Source of the DNA: Mycobacterium sp.
GTDB lineage: Bacteria; Actinomycetota; Actinomycetes; Mycobacteriales; Mycobacteriaceae
DNA: 33,844 nt
Direction of reading: 5' to 3'
Assembly (NCBI GenBank): GCA_031292695.1
Contig: JARLGS010000940.1
Coordinates: 1-33,844, forward strand
Part shown: piece after piece, positions 7,313 to 13,833 of the stretch
How positions within the stretch are numbered: the stretch's first letter is position 1
Layout: each line of letters begins with the position of its first letter
Notes under the pieces: model-generated
Database searches by the model: none
The model's input: only the letters and a program-made list of their open reading frames with translations
Told to the model about the DNA's origin: nothing
Program-made: the position numbers and the translations under genes

Positions 7313-7738
7313 TCACTCCCCGTTGGTACGCAGTTCCCAGGGCGGCATGCCGATGACGTCTGCAAGGTTGCGCTGCAGTGCGACGCCAGCCGGCAGCGTG
7401 CGGTAAAAGATGCTTACCTCGGCGATCTTGCCGTCCGCGTCGAGCAGGACGAAGAAGATTCCGTTGACCGCGGCGTCTCCGACTTGTAGCCGAAAGTGTG
7501 CGGCGTGGTGGGTATCGCCGGTGAGGACCTCGAAATAGGTGTCGTCAGAGGATATTCCGTTGACGGTCTTGATGGTTTCCACGGCGACCTCGCGGCCGAC
7601 GATCGGCTCCTCGCCGAACGGGCCGTACAGCACCACGTCATCGGCGAGCAAACCGGTGAGGGTGTCTTCGTCTGCGCCGCCGTTGATGCAGTCGACGAAG
7701 GACTCCAAGGTGTCGCGGTGCGGGGCGAATGTGGTCAT
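7313..7738 (-). CDS. SnoaL/NTF2-like fold protein (paralogue of 1471-1896)
   Basis: 141 aa, ATG at 7738 with GAGGAG 6 nt upstream. Same fold pattern as the 1471-1896 protein: LADDVVLYGPFGEEPIVGRE, THHAAHFRLQ, and DADGKIAEVSIFYRTLP. The two are colinear over all 141 residues (about 64% identity by hand count). Differences cluster in the strands expected to line the pocket (for example GIFFVLL versus GMDYILL), suggesting different ligands. It is last in a minus-strand operon after the extended SDR (28-bp gap) and the 184-aa COG2085 protein. Enzymatic role, isomerase or binding protein, is not determinable. Confidence 0.85.
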   Translation of the reverse strand: MTTFAPHRDTLESFVDCINGGADEDTLTGLLADDVVLYGPFGEEPIVGREVAVETIKTVNGISSDDTYFEVLTGDTHHAAHFRLQVGDAAVNGIFFVLLDADGKIAEVSIFYRTLPAGVALQRNLADVIGMPPWELRTNGE

Positions 7739-7766
7739 GGTGACTCCTCGAAATGTGTGTGGGCCG

Positions 7767-8702
7767 TCAGCCGGCCGGGAAGTAATGGCCGTTGTCCAGA
7801 TCGGCGAACAGGCCGGGTGCAGTGGGCTCCCAGCCCAGGGCCTCGCGGGTGATGAGGCTGGTCGCCGGGAAGGATCCGGTGACCAGATTCATGAACTGGC
7901 CGAAGTATCCCGGCAGCATCAGGACGTCCATGGGGATGCTCACGGCGGGCAGATCCAGGCGGCTGCCGATGGCCTCGGCGATGTCGCGGAACGGGATGCC
8001 CTCATCCTGAACCGCGTGCCAATATCTGCCGGCCGGACCCTTCTCCAGCGCCAAGCGGAACAGGGAGGCGACATCGCGAATGTGCACGGCGCACCAAAGA
8101 TTCGTGCCGTCTCCGGGGTAGCCGGCGACGCCCTTCCCCTTGGCGAGCGCGATCAGCCCCGGCAGGAAGCCAGCGTCATCTGTCGTGTCGTGCGCAATGA
8201 GCGGGAGCCGGACGATCGAGGACCGCACTCCCTGCTCGGCGAGGCCAATGACAGCCCGTTCCACGACGTTACGAGCCCGCAGCGCGCCCTTGTCCTCGTC
8301 GCGGCTGGGTAGGGCTGGGTCTACTTCGGTGGCCGGTCGGCCCAGGTTTCCGGGCGAGCCGATGCTGCCCGCCGCGACCAGTGGCTTTCCGGTTCCCGCG
8401 AGTGCCTCGCCGTACGCGAGCATGATTGGGAGCTCCGCTGCGGCCACGGCGTCCATCCCGCCAGTCGGAAGCAGGTCTTGCCGGTGTGCGAGGTGAATGA
8501 CGCCGTCGGCGTTCGCAGCCGCTTCCTTGAGCCCGTCGAGATCCTCGAGGCTGCCGCGACGCACCGTCGCGCCGACCGCGGACAGGGCCGCCGCGGACGC
8601 GTCCGACCGGGCCAAGCCGGTGACCTCGTGCCCAGCTCCGATGAGCTCGGGGATGATGTAGGAACCGGCGTGACCGGTTCCGCCAGTGACCAAAACGTTC
8701 AT
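7767..8702 (-). CDS. NAD(P)-dependent epimerase/dehydratase-like protein (atypical extended SDR)
   Basis: 311 aa from ATG 8702; AGAAGGAC upstream and the Rossmann start MNVLVTGGTGHAGSYIIPEL (TGGTGxxG) fix this start against a longer open frame. Other marks: a short acidic/polar loop after strand 3 (GSLEDLDGLKEA), VIHLAHR, AAGSIGSPG, and a substrate-side segment with TNLWCAVHIRDVASLFRLAL, the extended-SDR signature near the pocket. The canonical YxxxK catalytic pair is not visible at its usual place (RARNVVER follows instead), so this is an atypical member and may bind rather than oxidise. Middle gene of the MarR-controlled operon. Confidence 0.87.
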   Translation of the reverse strand: MNVLVTGGTGHAGSYIIPELIGAGHEVTGLARSDASAAALSAVGATVRRGSLEDLDGLKEAAANADGVIHLAHRQDLLPTGGMDAVAAAELPIMLAYGEALAGTGKPLVAAGSIGSPGNLGRPATEVDPALPSRDEDKGALRARNVVERAVIGLAEQGVRSSIVRLPLIAHDTTDDAGFLPGLIALAKGKGVAGYPGDGTNLWCAVHIRDVASLFRLALEKGPAGRYWHAVQDEGIPFRDIAEAIGSRLDLPAVSIPMDVLMLPGYFGQFMNLVTGSFPATSLITREALGWEPTAPGLFADLDNGHYFPAG

Positions 8703-8796
8703 GCGACTGTCCTTCTGAGATAGGTGGAGTGGGTGTTCTTCTCGTGCCGCAGGACGACTGACGTGATGTGGCGCGAGAGTGGTGGTGCGGGTGCGC

Positions 8797-9351
8797 TCAG
8801 CTGAGAATGCTGACGCCGAGGAAGAGGTTGGTGTTCTTCCCGGAGTGGGTGATGAGGCCCAGCTGCAGCAGGGTGGCGTTCTCCAGTGCCCGCGCCATTG
8901 GGAGCTGCCCGGCGCCCATCGGGTGCATTCCCAGGCTCTCGATGAACACCGACACACGCGCCTTTGCCTGTACGTCGTCCCCGACGATGAAGACGTCCAC
9001 CGGGCGACCCTCGACTGAGCCGGCCGCCAGAACATCGGACGGCAGGGTGTTGAAAGCCTTGACGACATGCGCGCCGGAACTGCCATCAGGGGCGACGAAG
9101 CCCGTGAAGTCGGGGGTGATGGGGTTGGTGATGTCGATGACGACCTTGCCGTGCAGGGCTTCCCCGTAATGACTAATCACCGCCACCGCGCTGCCGGCCG
9201 TCCCGACAGTGGCGCCGCCAAGCGTGGCGGCCAACGCTTTGGCTTTGGCCGGGTCGCGGCCGATGATCTCGACTGCGTTGCCGCCATCGAGCGCACGACC
9301 GGCCAGGGCGCTGGCCATGTTCCCCAGGCCGATGATGCTGATGCTGCCCAT
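8797..9351 (-). CDS. Shortened COG2085-type NAD(P)-binding protein
   Basis: 184 aa from ATG 9351 (MGSISIIGLGNMASALAG), with AGGA 6-7 nt upstream; the longer frame to 9459 would run through the operators and is rejected. GxGxxA loop, VEIIGRDPAKA, KVVIDITNPI, VVKAFNTLPSDV and VFIVGDD all match the 207-aa paralogue at 4693. It lacks about 16 residues that include strand 4 of the Rossmann fold (DIVIVALG in the paralogue), going from GGATVGTAG straight to SAVAVISHYG. First gene of the operon with the extended SDR and SnoaL-2. Whether the deletion destroys cofactor binding is unknown. Confidence 0.85.
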   Translation of the reverse strand: MGSISIIGLGNMASALAGRALDGGNAVEIIGRDPAKAKALAATLGGATVGTAGSAVAVISHYGEALHGKVVIDITNPITPDFTGFVAPDGSSGAHVVKAFNTLPSDVLAAGSVEGRPVDVFIVGDDVQAKARVSVFIESLGMHPMGAGQLPMARALENATLLQLGLITHSGKNTNLFLGVSILS

Positions 9352-9384
9352 GAGAAGTCCTGTCTTCGATTGGCTGCCGAAAAC

Positions 9385-9442
9385 GGTTGATCCATCAACC
9401 TTAGGCAATACTTGTTGATGGGTCAACCAATCCAGGTAACAT
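9385..9442. promoter_or_regulatory. Divergent promoter region of the MarR gene and its operon, with two operators
   Basis: Minus strand: -35 TTGACC (complement of 9421-9426), 17-bp spacer, -10 TAAGGT (complement of 9398-9403). Operators: GGTTGAT-CC-ATCAACC (9385-9400) at the -10/start region and GTTGA-TGGG-TCAAC (9414-9427), followed by CCAATC, at the -35. Plus strand: TTGATG (9415-9420), 16 bp, TAACAT (9437-9442), giving a start near ATG 9450, so the second operator also covers the MarR -35 and autoregulation is expected. Confidence 0.75.
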
Positions 9443-9449
9443 GCGGTCG

Positions 9450-9932
9450 ATGGAACCAAACTGGCTGAGCCCTCGTGAAGACCGCGCCTGGCGGGCTTTC
9501 ATTCACGCGCATCATCAGCTCGTAGTGCACCTGAACCGGGGCCTGCAGGAATCGGGCCTGTCCGGCGCCGACTACGAGGTCCTGGTGGTGCTCTCGGGTC
9601 ACGACGGGGACCGCATGCCCGCCCACGAGCTGTCCAACACACTGGGCTGGGAGAAGAGCCGCCTCTCCCACCAGGTGCGGCGTATGCAGACGGACGGGCT
9701 GATCAGCCGCGAGCCCAACCCCGACGACGCCCGCAGCGCCATGGTCTGCCTACTGCCGGCTGGCCGCGCCGCCATCGAGCGGGCGGCGCCCAGGCACGTG
9801 GCGGACGTCCGCCGGAACTTCATCGATTTGCTCACCCCGGCTGAGCTCGACATGCTCGCCGCCCTCAATGAACGAGTCCTGCGCCATCTCGCAGAATTCG
9901 ACGACTCCCCCGCCGAAGACGAGCCAAGGTAA
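9450..9932 (+). CDS. MarR-family transcriptional regulator
   Basis: 160 aa if started at ATG 9450 (MEPNWLSPRED); an in-frame ATG at 9441 would add three residues but overlaps the predicted -10 box, so a leaderless start at 9450 is preferred. Winged-helix features: LSGADYEVLVVLSGHDGDR, HELSNTLGWEKSRLSHQV as the recognition helix, RRMQTDGLISREPNPDDARS as the wing, then LTPAELDMLAALNERVLRHL at the C-terminal dimer helix. MarR proteins bind 16-20 bp palindromes and release them on binding phenolics or on thiol oxidation. This one has a single cysteine (in AMVCLLPAG), so multi-cysteine redox sensing is unlikely. Likely controls its divergent operon and the DoxX operon. Confidence 0.92.
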   Translation: MEPNWLSPREDRAWRAFIHAHHQLVVHLNRGLQESGLSGADYEVLVVLSGHDGDRMPAHELSNTLGWEKSRLSHQVRRMQTDGLISREPNPDDARSAMVCLLPAGRAAIERAAPRHVADVRRNFIDLLTPAELDMLAALNERVLRHLAEFDDSPAEDEPR

Positions 9933-10236
9933 GGCCGCATCGCGTCCACGTCGCCGACTTCCAGTTCACAAAGCGCGTAGAAGCGAATATCTACGGGGCG
10001 TCGATCTGTTCATCGTCCAGTTCGACGATTCTCGCCGGGTAACGGCGCGTACGCCGACGACGCGTTGAAGAGGGCGTGATCGGCAGATCTGGCGGGCGTA
10101 CCGGGGCAGGTCCGGGCGCGGTGAAGTCCGGAGGTGAAAGTTGTTGGGATAGTGGGACCGACACAGCCACCAAGAATTCGCCCGATCGTTTGGCGAAACA
10201 TCGGCTGCCCTCGAAGACCGGCGCTATTGTCCGACC
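9933..10236. other. Intergenic region, one weak small-ORF candidate
   Basis: About 300 bp. A 59-codon minus-strand frame (9991-10170, GTG start) would encode a Pro-rich, then Arg-rich peptide ending in RIVELDDEQIDAP, but it has no ribosome binding site or domain and is not called. TATTGT at 10225-10230 lies 6 nt before the next gene's ATG and looks like a leaderless promoter -10 box. Confidence 0.4.
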
Positions 10237-11139
10237 ATGAATCAGCCACGTTCGATCGACACCGTGCTCGGCCTGTCTCCCCCCTCGGCAGATGACATGG
10301 CCCGACGGATGGTCGGCCTCGAAGAACAGTTCGAGGCAGAGCATCAGGCCCAGACCGCCCGCTTCGAAGCACTGCGGGCAGACCAGCGCGCCAAGCGAGA
10401 CGCCCTCGGGTTGACGCGACCCGACGACAGCGCCGTGCGTGCCCTGGTGGAGGAGCGTCGCACCGCGCTCGCGGCTCGGCCGCGCCGCGGCCTGGAACTC
10501 CCCACCCCGCGGTTGCCGCGGGAACGCATATTCACCGGATCCCTTGGGGCGACTAGGATTCCGCCCTTCTGGTGGGCGTCGAGTTGGCAGAGCATCAGCG
10601 GTGACGGCCTGGCCGGCGGGGCGGGAAGCGACGGAGGTGTTCTCCATGTGTTCGCAAATGAGAATCAGTCGGTAGGTGATTTTGGATTCATCGGTGGACC
10701 CAATAGCGTATCGGCGCGGGCCTGGGTGGGGACGTACTTTCAGCCGCCAACCAAGGAGGGCCTGCTCACCGTCACGGCCAACCCGTTGGTGGTCTTCGAC
10801 TATGGCGACACCTGTTGGATGGACGGGTGTTCGACGTTCGGCTGGATCGGCTTGTTCATCCAGGAATATGACAGTCACGGCGCGCCGTCCGGGGCTCCGG
10901 TCCAACAGCAAAATTACCTCTGGAGCGACGCCAGCTGGTGGTCTGGGATCGGTGACAACTCCGGTGGCACCGTCGTCCCGTTATCTACCACCCTGCCGGT
11001 CGACAACGAGCACAGTTATGGTCTCTTCGTATGGTGTGGCGTCACAGCCAACCAAGTGGGATTCGGTGGCTACTACTACAGTCTCGGCTGGGGTGAGATG
11101 AACGTCATCGTTCCGGAGATTACCTGGCACTTATTCTAG
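10237..11139 (+). CDS. Uncharacterised 300-aa protein: coiled-coil N-terminus, Trp/Gly-rich beta C-terminus
   Basis: 300 aa, ATG at 10237 exactly 6 nt after a TATTGT -10 box (leaderless start likely). Residues about 20-80 are charged and helical (EEQFEAEHQAQTARFEALRA...KRDALGL), suiting a coiled coil. From about residue 110 to the end the sequence is rich in Gly, Trp, Tyr and Ser with alternating hydrophobics (ISGDGLAGG, TYFQPPTKEGLLTVTANPLV, WCGVTANQVGFGGYYYSLGW), as in a beta-sandwich or lectin-like fold. There is no signal peptide or membrane segment. CWMDGCSTFGW contains a CX4C pair. I recognise no family. Coding is supported by length, codon bias and the absence of better frames. It stands alone. 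Confidence 0.75.
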   Translation: MNQPRSIDTVLGLSPPSADDMARRMVGLEEQFEAEHQAQTARFEALRADQRAKRDALGLTRPDDSAVRALVEERRTALAARPRRGLELPTPRLPRERIFTGSLGATRIPPFWWASSWQSISGDGLAGGAGSDGGVLHVFANENQSVGDFGFIGGPNSVSARAWVGTYFQPPTKEGLLTVTANPLVVFDYGDTCWMDGCSTFGWIGLFIQEYDSHGAPSGAPVQQQNYLWSDASWWSGIGDNSGGTVVPLSTTLPVDNEHSYGLFVWCGVTANQVGFGGYYYSLGWGEMNVIVPEITWHLF

Positions 11140-11424
11140 TTGGGACTTTGTTGGGTTGGGACGCGGTGGCGGCGTAGTGGGCCGGTACCGATCCAAATAG
11201 CCAGTGCACGTTGGGTTTTGGGCTGGCTACCCTAGAGGTTCAGGCGCACCGATCTCGACCCGGACCTCACCGCGCTGCCCGCGCGGTCGACGAGATCGAA
11301 GCACTCTGCAGCGTCCTCGCGACCGACAAACGGGAAGTACACCAAACATACGGTCAGCAGAACTCGCCACAGCGGCCTTGCGTAACATCGACACCCTATT
11401 CGAGCCGATTTCACGAGGTTGACG
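11140..11424. other. Intergenic region, no supported gene
   Basis: 285 bp between the 300-aa protein gene and the small secreted peptide gene. Overlapping frames on both strands show no protein-like composition. Nothing regulatory was identified beyond the GAGG ribosome binding site at the 3' end. Confidence 0.35.
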
Positions 11425-11580
11425 ATGATTCGCACCACGCGCGTTGTACTGATGTTCCTTGCCGCATGGCTCGCCTTCGCACCTCTGGCGAACGCAATGC
11501 CGATCGGTGAATGCCGATCTATCTGCGCGCATCACCGTGGCGACTACCAGTTCTGCTATGACGATTGCCTTCGGCGCTGA
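11425..11580 (+). CDS. Small secreted cysteine peptide (51 aa), CX3C-X9-CX3C
   Basis: ATG at 11425, TGA at 11578-11580, with CGAGG 6-7 nt upstream. Residues 1 to about 24 form a textbook signal peptide (MIRTTRVVLMFLAAWLAFA, cleavage after ANA). The mature part is only about 27 residues, MPIGECRSICAHHRGDYQF then CYDDCLRR. The four cysteines are spaced CX3C-X9-CX3C, the pattern of a helical hairpin held by two disulfides, as in plant alpha-hairpinins; resemblance of spacing does not show homology. No family is recognised. A longer minus-strand frame overlaps it but looks random. The signal peptide and the Cys pattern together make a chance ORF unlikely. Confidence 0.72.
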   Translation: MIRTTRVVLMFLAAWLAFAPLANAMPIGECRSICAHHRGDYQFCYDDCLRR

Positions 11581-11803
11581 TCCACAGGTTCGACACATCG
11601 GAAGGAATGCGGCCGAATCGAATACGAGGGGTTGACAGTAGAGTCCTCGAAATCCCGATTCACATTGTATGCCAGCGCAATTCGTCATTTGACCTCCTGC
11701 ACCATCGGCAGCGCATCCTTATGTCCCTGTGTAGCAGTAGATTCCAATCTTTGTACCTAGAGTGCAGGTCCTTTCGTATCGTGCCGTTGCGGCCCTTGAC
11801 CCC

Positions 11804-12253
11804 TCAAGCGGTGACATGCGCGGCCCGGTCAACCAACGCCCTGGCTGTGATCCGGTGCAGCCAGCCAATGGCCGCCCACATAAGGGGCCCGCTAGACGCG
11901 TCGAAGCGAATCAACGTCGTCATCACGAGTCGACCGGGCATGGCGGAGAAGATGATTCGCGGTGTGCCGAAGTTGACGGCGAACCCCAGGACGACTTGCT
12001 CGGGTTCGTTGCGCAGGATCGTCAGACCTGCGATACCCGCCAATTCTGGCTGCTCGGCATGCGCCCCGAACCGCTCGAGAATCAGCCGGGCCGTCCGCAG
12101 CATCTGCGGAGGGTCAACCTCGAAACACCGCCGCGCCCATTGCTCGGCCGTGCGTGAGCCCGACGTATCGATGGCGAACGCATCCTTGTAATCCACACGA
12201 TCCAAGACATTCAATGCCGCCACATCGGCGGGCACCGGCACTCGCCGAGCCAT
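11804..12253 (-). CDS. DUF2867-like protein (tentative)
   Basis: 149 aa from ATG 12253 (MARRVPVPADVAALNVLDRVDY), chosen because GAGGAGGGG lies just upstream; an extension to 12343 would overlap the TetR start. Features: DYKDAFAIDTSGSRTAEQWA near the N-terminus, then beta-strand-like segments IAGLTILRNEPEQVVLGFAVN and a hydrophobic C-terminal MWAAIGWLHRITARALVDRA. This arrangement recalls DUF2867/SRPBCC-like proteins, but the assignment is from memory and weak. It is divergent from a TetR gene with 49 bp between the starts, so it is probably that regulator's target. No signal peptide. Confidence 0.72.
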   Translation of the reverse strand: MARRVPVPADVAALNVLDRVDYKDAFAIDTSGSRTAEQWARRCFEVDPPQMLRTARLILERFGAHAEQPELAGIAGLTILRNEPEQVVLGFAVNFGTPRIIFSAMPGRLVMTTLIRFDASSGPLMWAAIGWLHRITARALVDRAAHVTA

Positions 12254-12302
12254 GACCCCTCCTCGAGGAATATCTTTACCCATCGTATAGAATTTGGTGG
12301 CG

Positions 12303-12881
12303 ATGGCAAGACGTGGCAAACCGAGAGATCCGGCGATCAACACGGCGATCCTGGACGCCGCACGTGAGCTGCTGCGCGAAGTCGGCTACGCGGGTCTGAC
12401 GATGGACGCCGTGGCCGCCCGTGCGCACGTCACCAAACCGACTGTGTACCTGCGCTATCCAAGCAAAGGCGCCCTGGTCTTCGAAGTCCTTTTAGGTAAG
12501 ACGAAAGCGTTGAAAGACCCCGACTCCGGTGATCTGCGGACCGACCTGTACTCGGCCTATCAAGCCGGAGTCGACGAAGTAGCTGCACCCGAGGCGCGCG
12601 CCGCGCTACCCATTCTGCTCGCCGAACTGTCTACGAGCCCTGAACTCGCGCGGCTCGTGCAGAGTCGCGTGCTGGGTCCGGAATATCAACGCGTACGCAC
12701 GCTGCTTGAGCAGGCACAAGATCGCGGAGAAATACGCACCGACGTCGACCTACGACTGATCATCGACGCCTTTTTCGGCACCGCACTGGCCCGGGCCATT
12801 CTGCTGGGCGGCCCACTGGATCACCGCTTTAGCACCGAGCTCGTTGACCTGCTCATCGGCGGAATGGCGCCCCGCGAATAG
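12303..12881 (+). CDS. TetR-family transcriptional regulator
   Basis: 192 aa if started at ATG 12303 (MARRGKPRDPAINTAILDAA); in-frame TTG 12294 and GTG 12297 are alternatives. The box TATAGAAT at 12286-12293 makes a short or absent leader likely. DNA-binding domain: ILDAARELLREVGYAGLTMD, AVAARAHVTKPTVYLRYPSK and GALVFEVL at residues 16-60. The C-terminal domain (AALPILLAELSTSPELARLV, LRLIIDAFFGTALARAILLG) is of the TetR_C_11-like type common in actinobacteria. Likely partner: the divergent DUF2867-like gene. The effector is unknown and no clear palindrome was found between the genes. Confidence 0.9.
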   Translation: MARRGKPRDPAINTAILDAARELLREVGYAGLTMDAVAARAHVTKPTVYLRYPSKGALVFEVLLGKTKALKDPDSGDLRTDLYSAYQAGVDEVAAPEARAALPILLAELSTSPELARLVQSRVLGPEYQRVRTLLEQAQDRGEIRTDVDLRLIIDAFFGTALARAILLGGPLDHRFSTELVDLLIGGMAPRE

Positions 12882-12905
12882 CTAACACGCGGGGCTAAAT
12901 ATATC

Positions 12906-12936
12906 TTGACTCACCTTGACCCAGAAAACATACGAT
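12906..12936 (+). promoter_or_regulatory. Weak promoter candidate for the three-small-gene cassette
   Basis: TTGACT at 12906-12911 and TACGAT at 12931-12936 are separated by 19 bp. They precede the 13060 gene by more than 120 bp, leaving an untranslated leader in which I see no riboswitch. A 6-codon frame ATG..TGA lies at about 12941-12961. Confidence 0.3.
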
Positions 12937-13059
12937 GGGTATGGTTTTCCTAGGGATTTGATGGCTGGAGACCAGGATACTCAGGGTGGGGTTGATGCCG
13001 TTTGTCGCCAATAACGTTGTGGCCGGTGGCTTAAACGATCGGGAAGAGGGGACCAGATC

Positions 13060-13428
13060 ATGAGAGCTACACAGACCCAAAAGCCAGCAGCAAATAGCAC
13101 CAACGGGACCACCGCCTCGGCGGCAAGCGCCACGGCGGTAAATTCGGGCTTCCTTGTGGCCCATCCGCAACCCAAGACGGCGGCAACCCAATTGCCAGAA
13201 CTGGCGAGACCCGTGAAGCTGACCGCGGTATTGGACCCGATCGCGCTGATCGGCGGCCTCCTGGCGCTGCCTGCCGCCAACGGCCAGGACCTGTCCGGCG
13301 GACAGCTGCACAATGACCTGCCCCGCATCGTGGCCCAGCCTCTGGCGGCTGCCGACAGTGCCGGTACACCAGGCGCCGGCGGGACCCGCGGCGTCGACTC
13401 CCATTCAACGGCAGTACGCATCCCATGA
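13060..13428 (+). CDS. Uncharacterised Ala/Pro-rich 122-aa protein, first of a coupled trio
   Basis: ATG at 13060 with AGAGGGG about 8 nt upstream; 122 aa. The first 30 residues are Thr/Ala/Asn-rich and probably disordered. The middle has a more ordered stretch, VKLTAVLDPIALIGGLLALP then AANGQDLSGGQLHNDLP, with one hydrophobic segment too short and interrupted for a confident membrane helix. The tail is Gly/Ala-rich. Third-position GC is high through the middle, supporting coding on this strand over the minus-strand frames. Its TGA (13426-13428) overlaps the ATG of the next small gene. No family recognised. Confidence 0.62.
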   Translation: MRATQTQKPAANSTNGTTASAASATAVNSGFLVAHPQPKTAATQLPELARPVKLTAVLDPIALIGGLLALPAANGQDLSGGQLHNDLPRIVAQPLAAADSAGTPGAGGTRGVDSHSTAVRIP

Positions 13429-13577
13429 GTTCATCCGAACACGCCGATCCGGTGGGTTGGTTCGCTCGCAGCAGCGGCGAAACCGGAACGTCCCGCCGCA
13501 CCGGCACGGCCAGCCCTCCAGACCCGGCTGGTGCACCCGGTGGTCCCGGTGTCACAGGTGGGGATCGTGCGGCGTGA
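13425..13577 (+). CDS. 50-aa Gly/Pro-rich peptide, second of a coupled trio
   Basis: ATG 13425 overlaps the previous stop as ATGA, and its own TGA (13575-13577) overlaps the next start as GTGA. The peptide begins MSSSEHADPVGWFARSSGET and continues Thr/Arg then Pro/Gly-rich, with no Cys, signal peptide or membrane segment. The case for coding rests on the exact overlaps on both sides and GC-rich third positions. No homologue recognised. It may be an unstructured linker or partner peptide made in step with its neighbours. Confidence 0.55.
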   Translation: MSSSEHADPVGWFARSSGETGTSRRTGTASPPDPAGAPGGPGVTGGDRAA

Positions 13578-13765
13578 CCCCGCGTATGGTCATGTACTGG
13601 TTATCGCGCTACCGCTTGTGGCACCGCCGGGAGGGCCACGCGATGGCCGCCGTCACCGAAGGCCCGTTCCCGGCGCATACCTGTCAGGACTGCAAGCTGA
13701 TGTGGCAATCGACCCTCTGGGGGCCCTACAGCTACGGCGATTATGGCGAGAAGTGTACGACGTAA
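13574..13765 (+). CDS. 63-aa protein with CxxC motif, third of a coupled trio
   Basis: GTG 13574 overlaps the previous stop as GTGA; TAA at 13763-13765. Sequence: a basic aromatic N-terminus (MVMYWLSRYRLWHRREGHAM), then HTCQDCKLMW with a CxxC pair, and LWGPYSYGDYGEKC near the end with a third cysteine; with nearby histidines this could bind one zinc ion. The composition (Trp/Tyr/Arg-rich) resembles small nucleic-acid-binding or phage-type proteins, but no family is recognised. An internal ATG at 13586 is an alternative start. The gene is convergent with the esterase gene ending at 13834. Confidence 0.6.
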   Translation: MTPRMVMYWLSRYRLWHRREGHAMAAVTEGPFPAHTCQDCKLMWQSTLWGPYSYGDYGEKCTT

Positions 13766-13833
13766 TGTCAACGCTCTCAGTTGGTTTCACCACATCTCGG
13801 GTTTCGTCTCGGTGTGCCAGGTGTCGAACCGTT

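Noticed and set aside
9991..10911. Minus-strand 306-codon frame.
   Set aside because: Mostly antisense to the 300-aa gene. Its last 59 codons (9991-10170) could be a small Arg/Pro-rich peptide but lack a ribosome binding site.
11227..11688. Minus-strand 153-codon frame with a strong AGGAGGT sequence before its ATG (11688).
   Set aside because: It is antisense to the 51-aa secreted peptide gene, which has a signal peptide and regular Cys spacing; the minus-strand translation has random-looking composition after its first 40 residues. The Shine-Dalgarno match is probably chance, though the first part was not ruled out.
12895..13421. Minus-strand frames opposite the small-gene trio, one with a hydrophobic segment.
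   Set aside because: Hydrophobicity opposite an Ala-rich plus-strand protein is expected; third-position GC and the ATGA/GTGA chain favour the plus strand.
13060..13765. Considered as a toxin-antitoxin module.
   Set aside because: Overlap and sizes fit, but no toxin or antitoxin fold or signature is visible; kept only as an unknown cassette.
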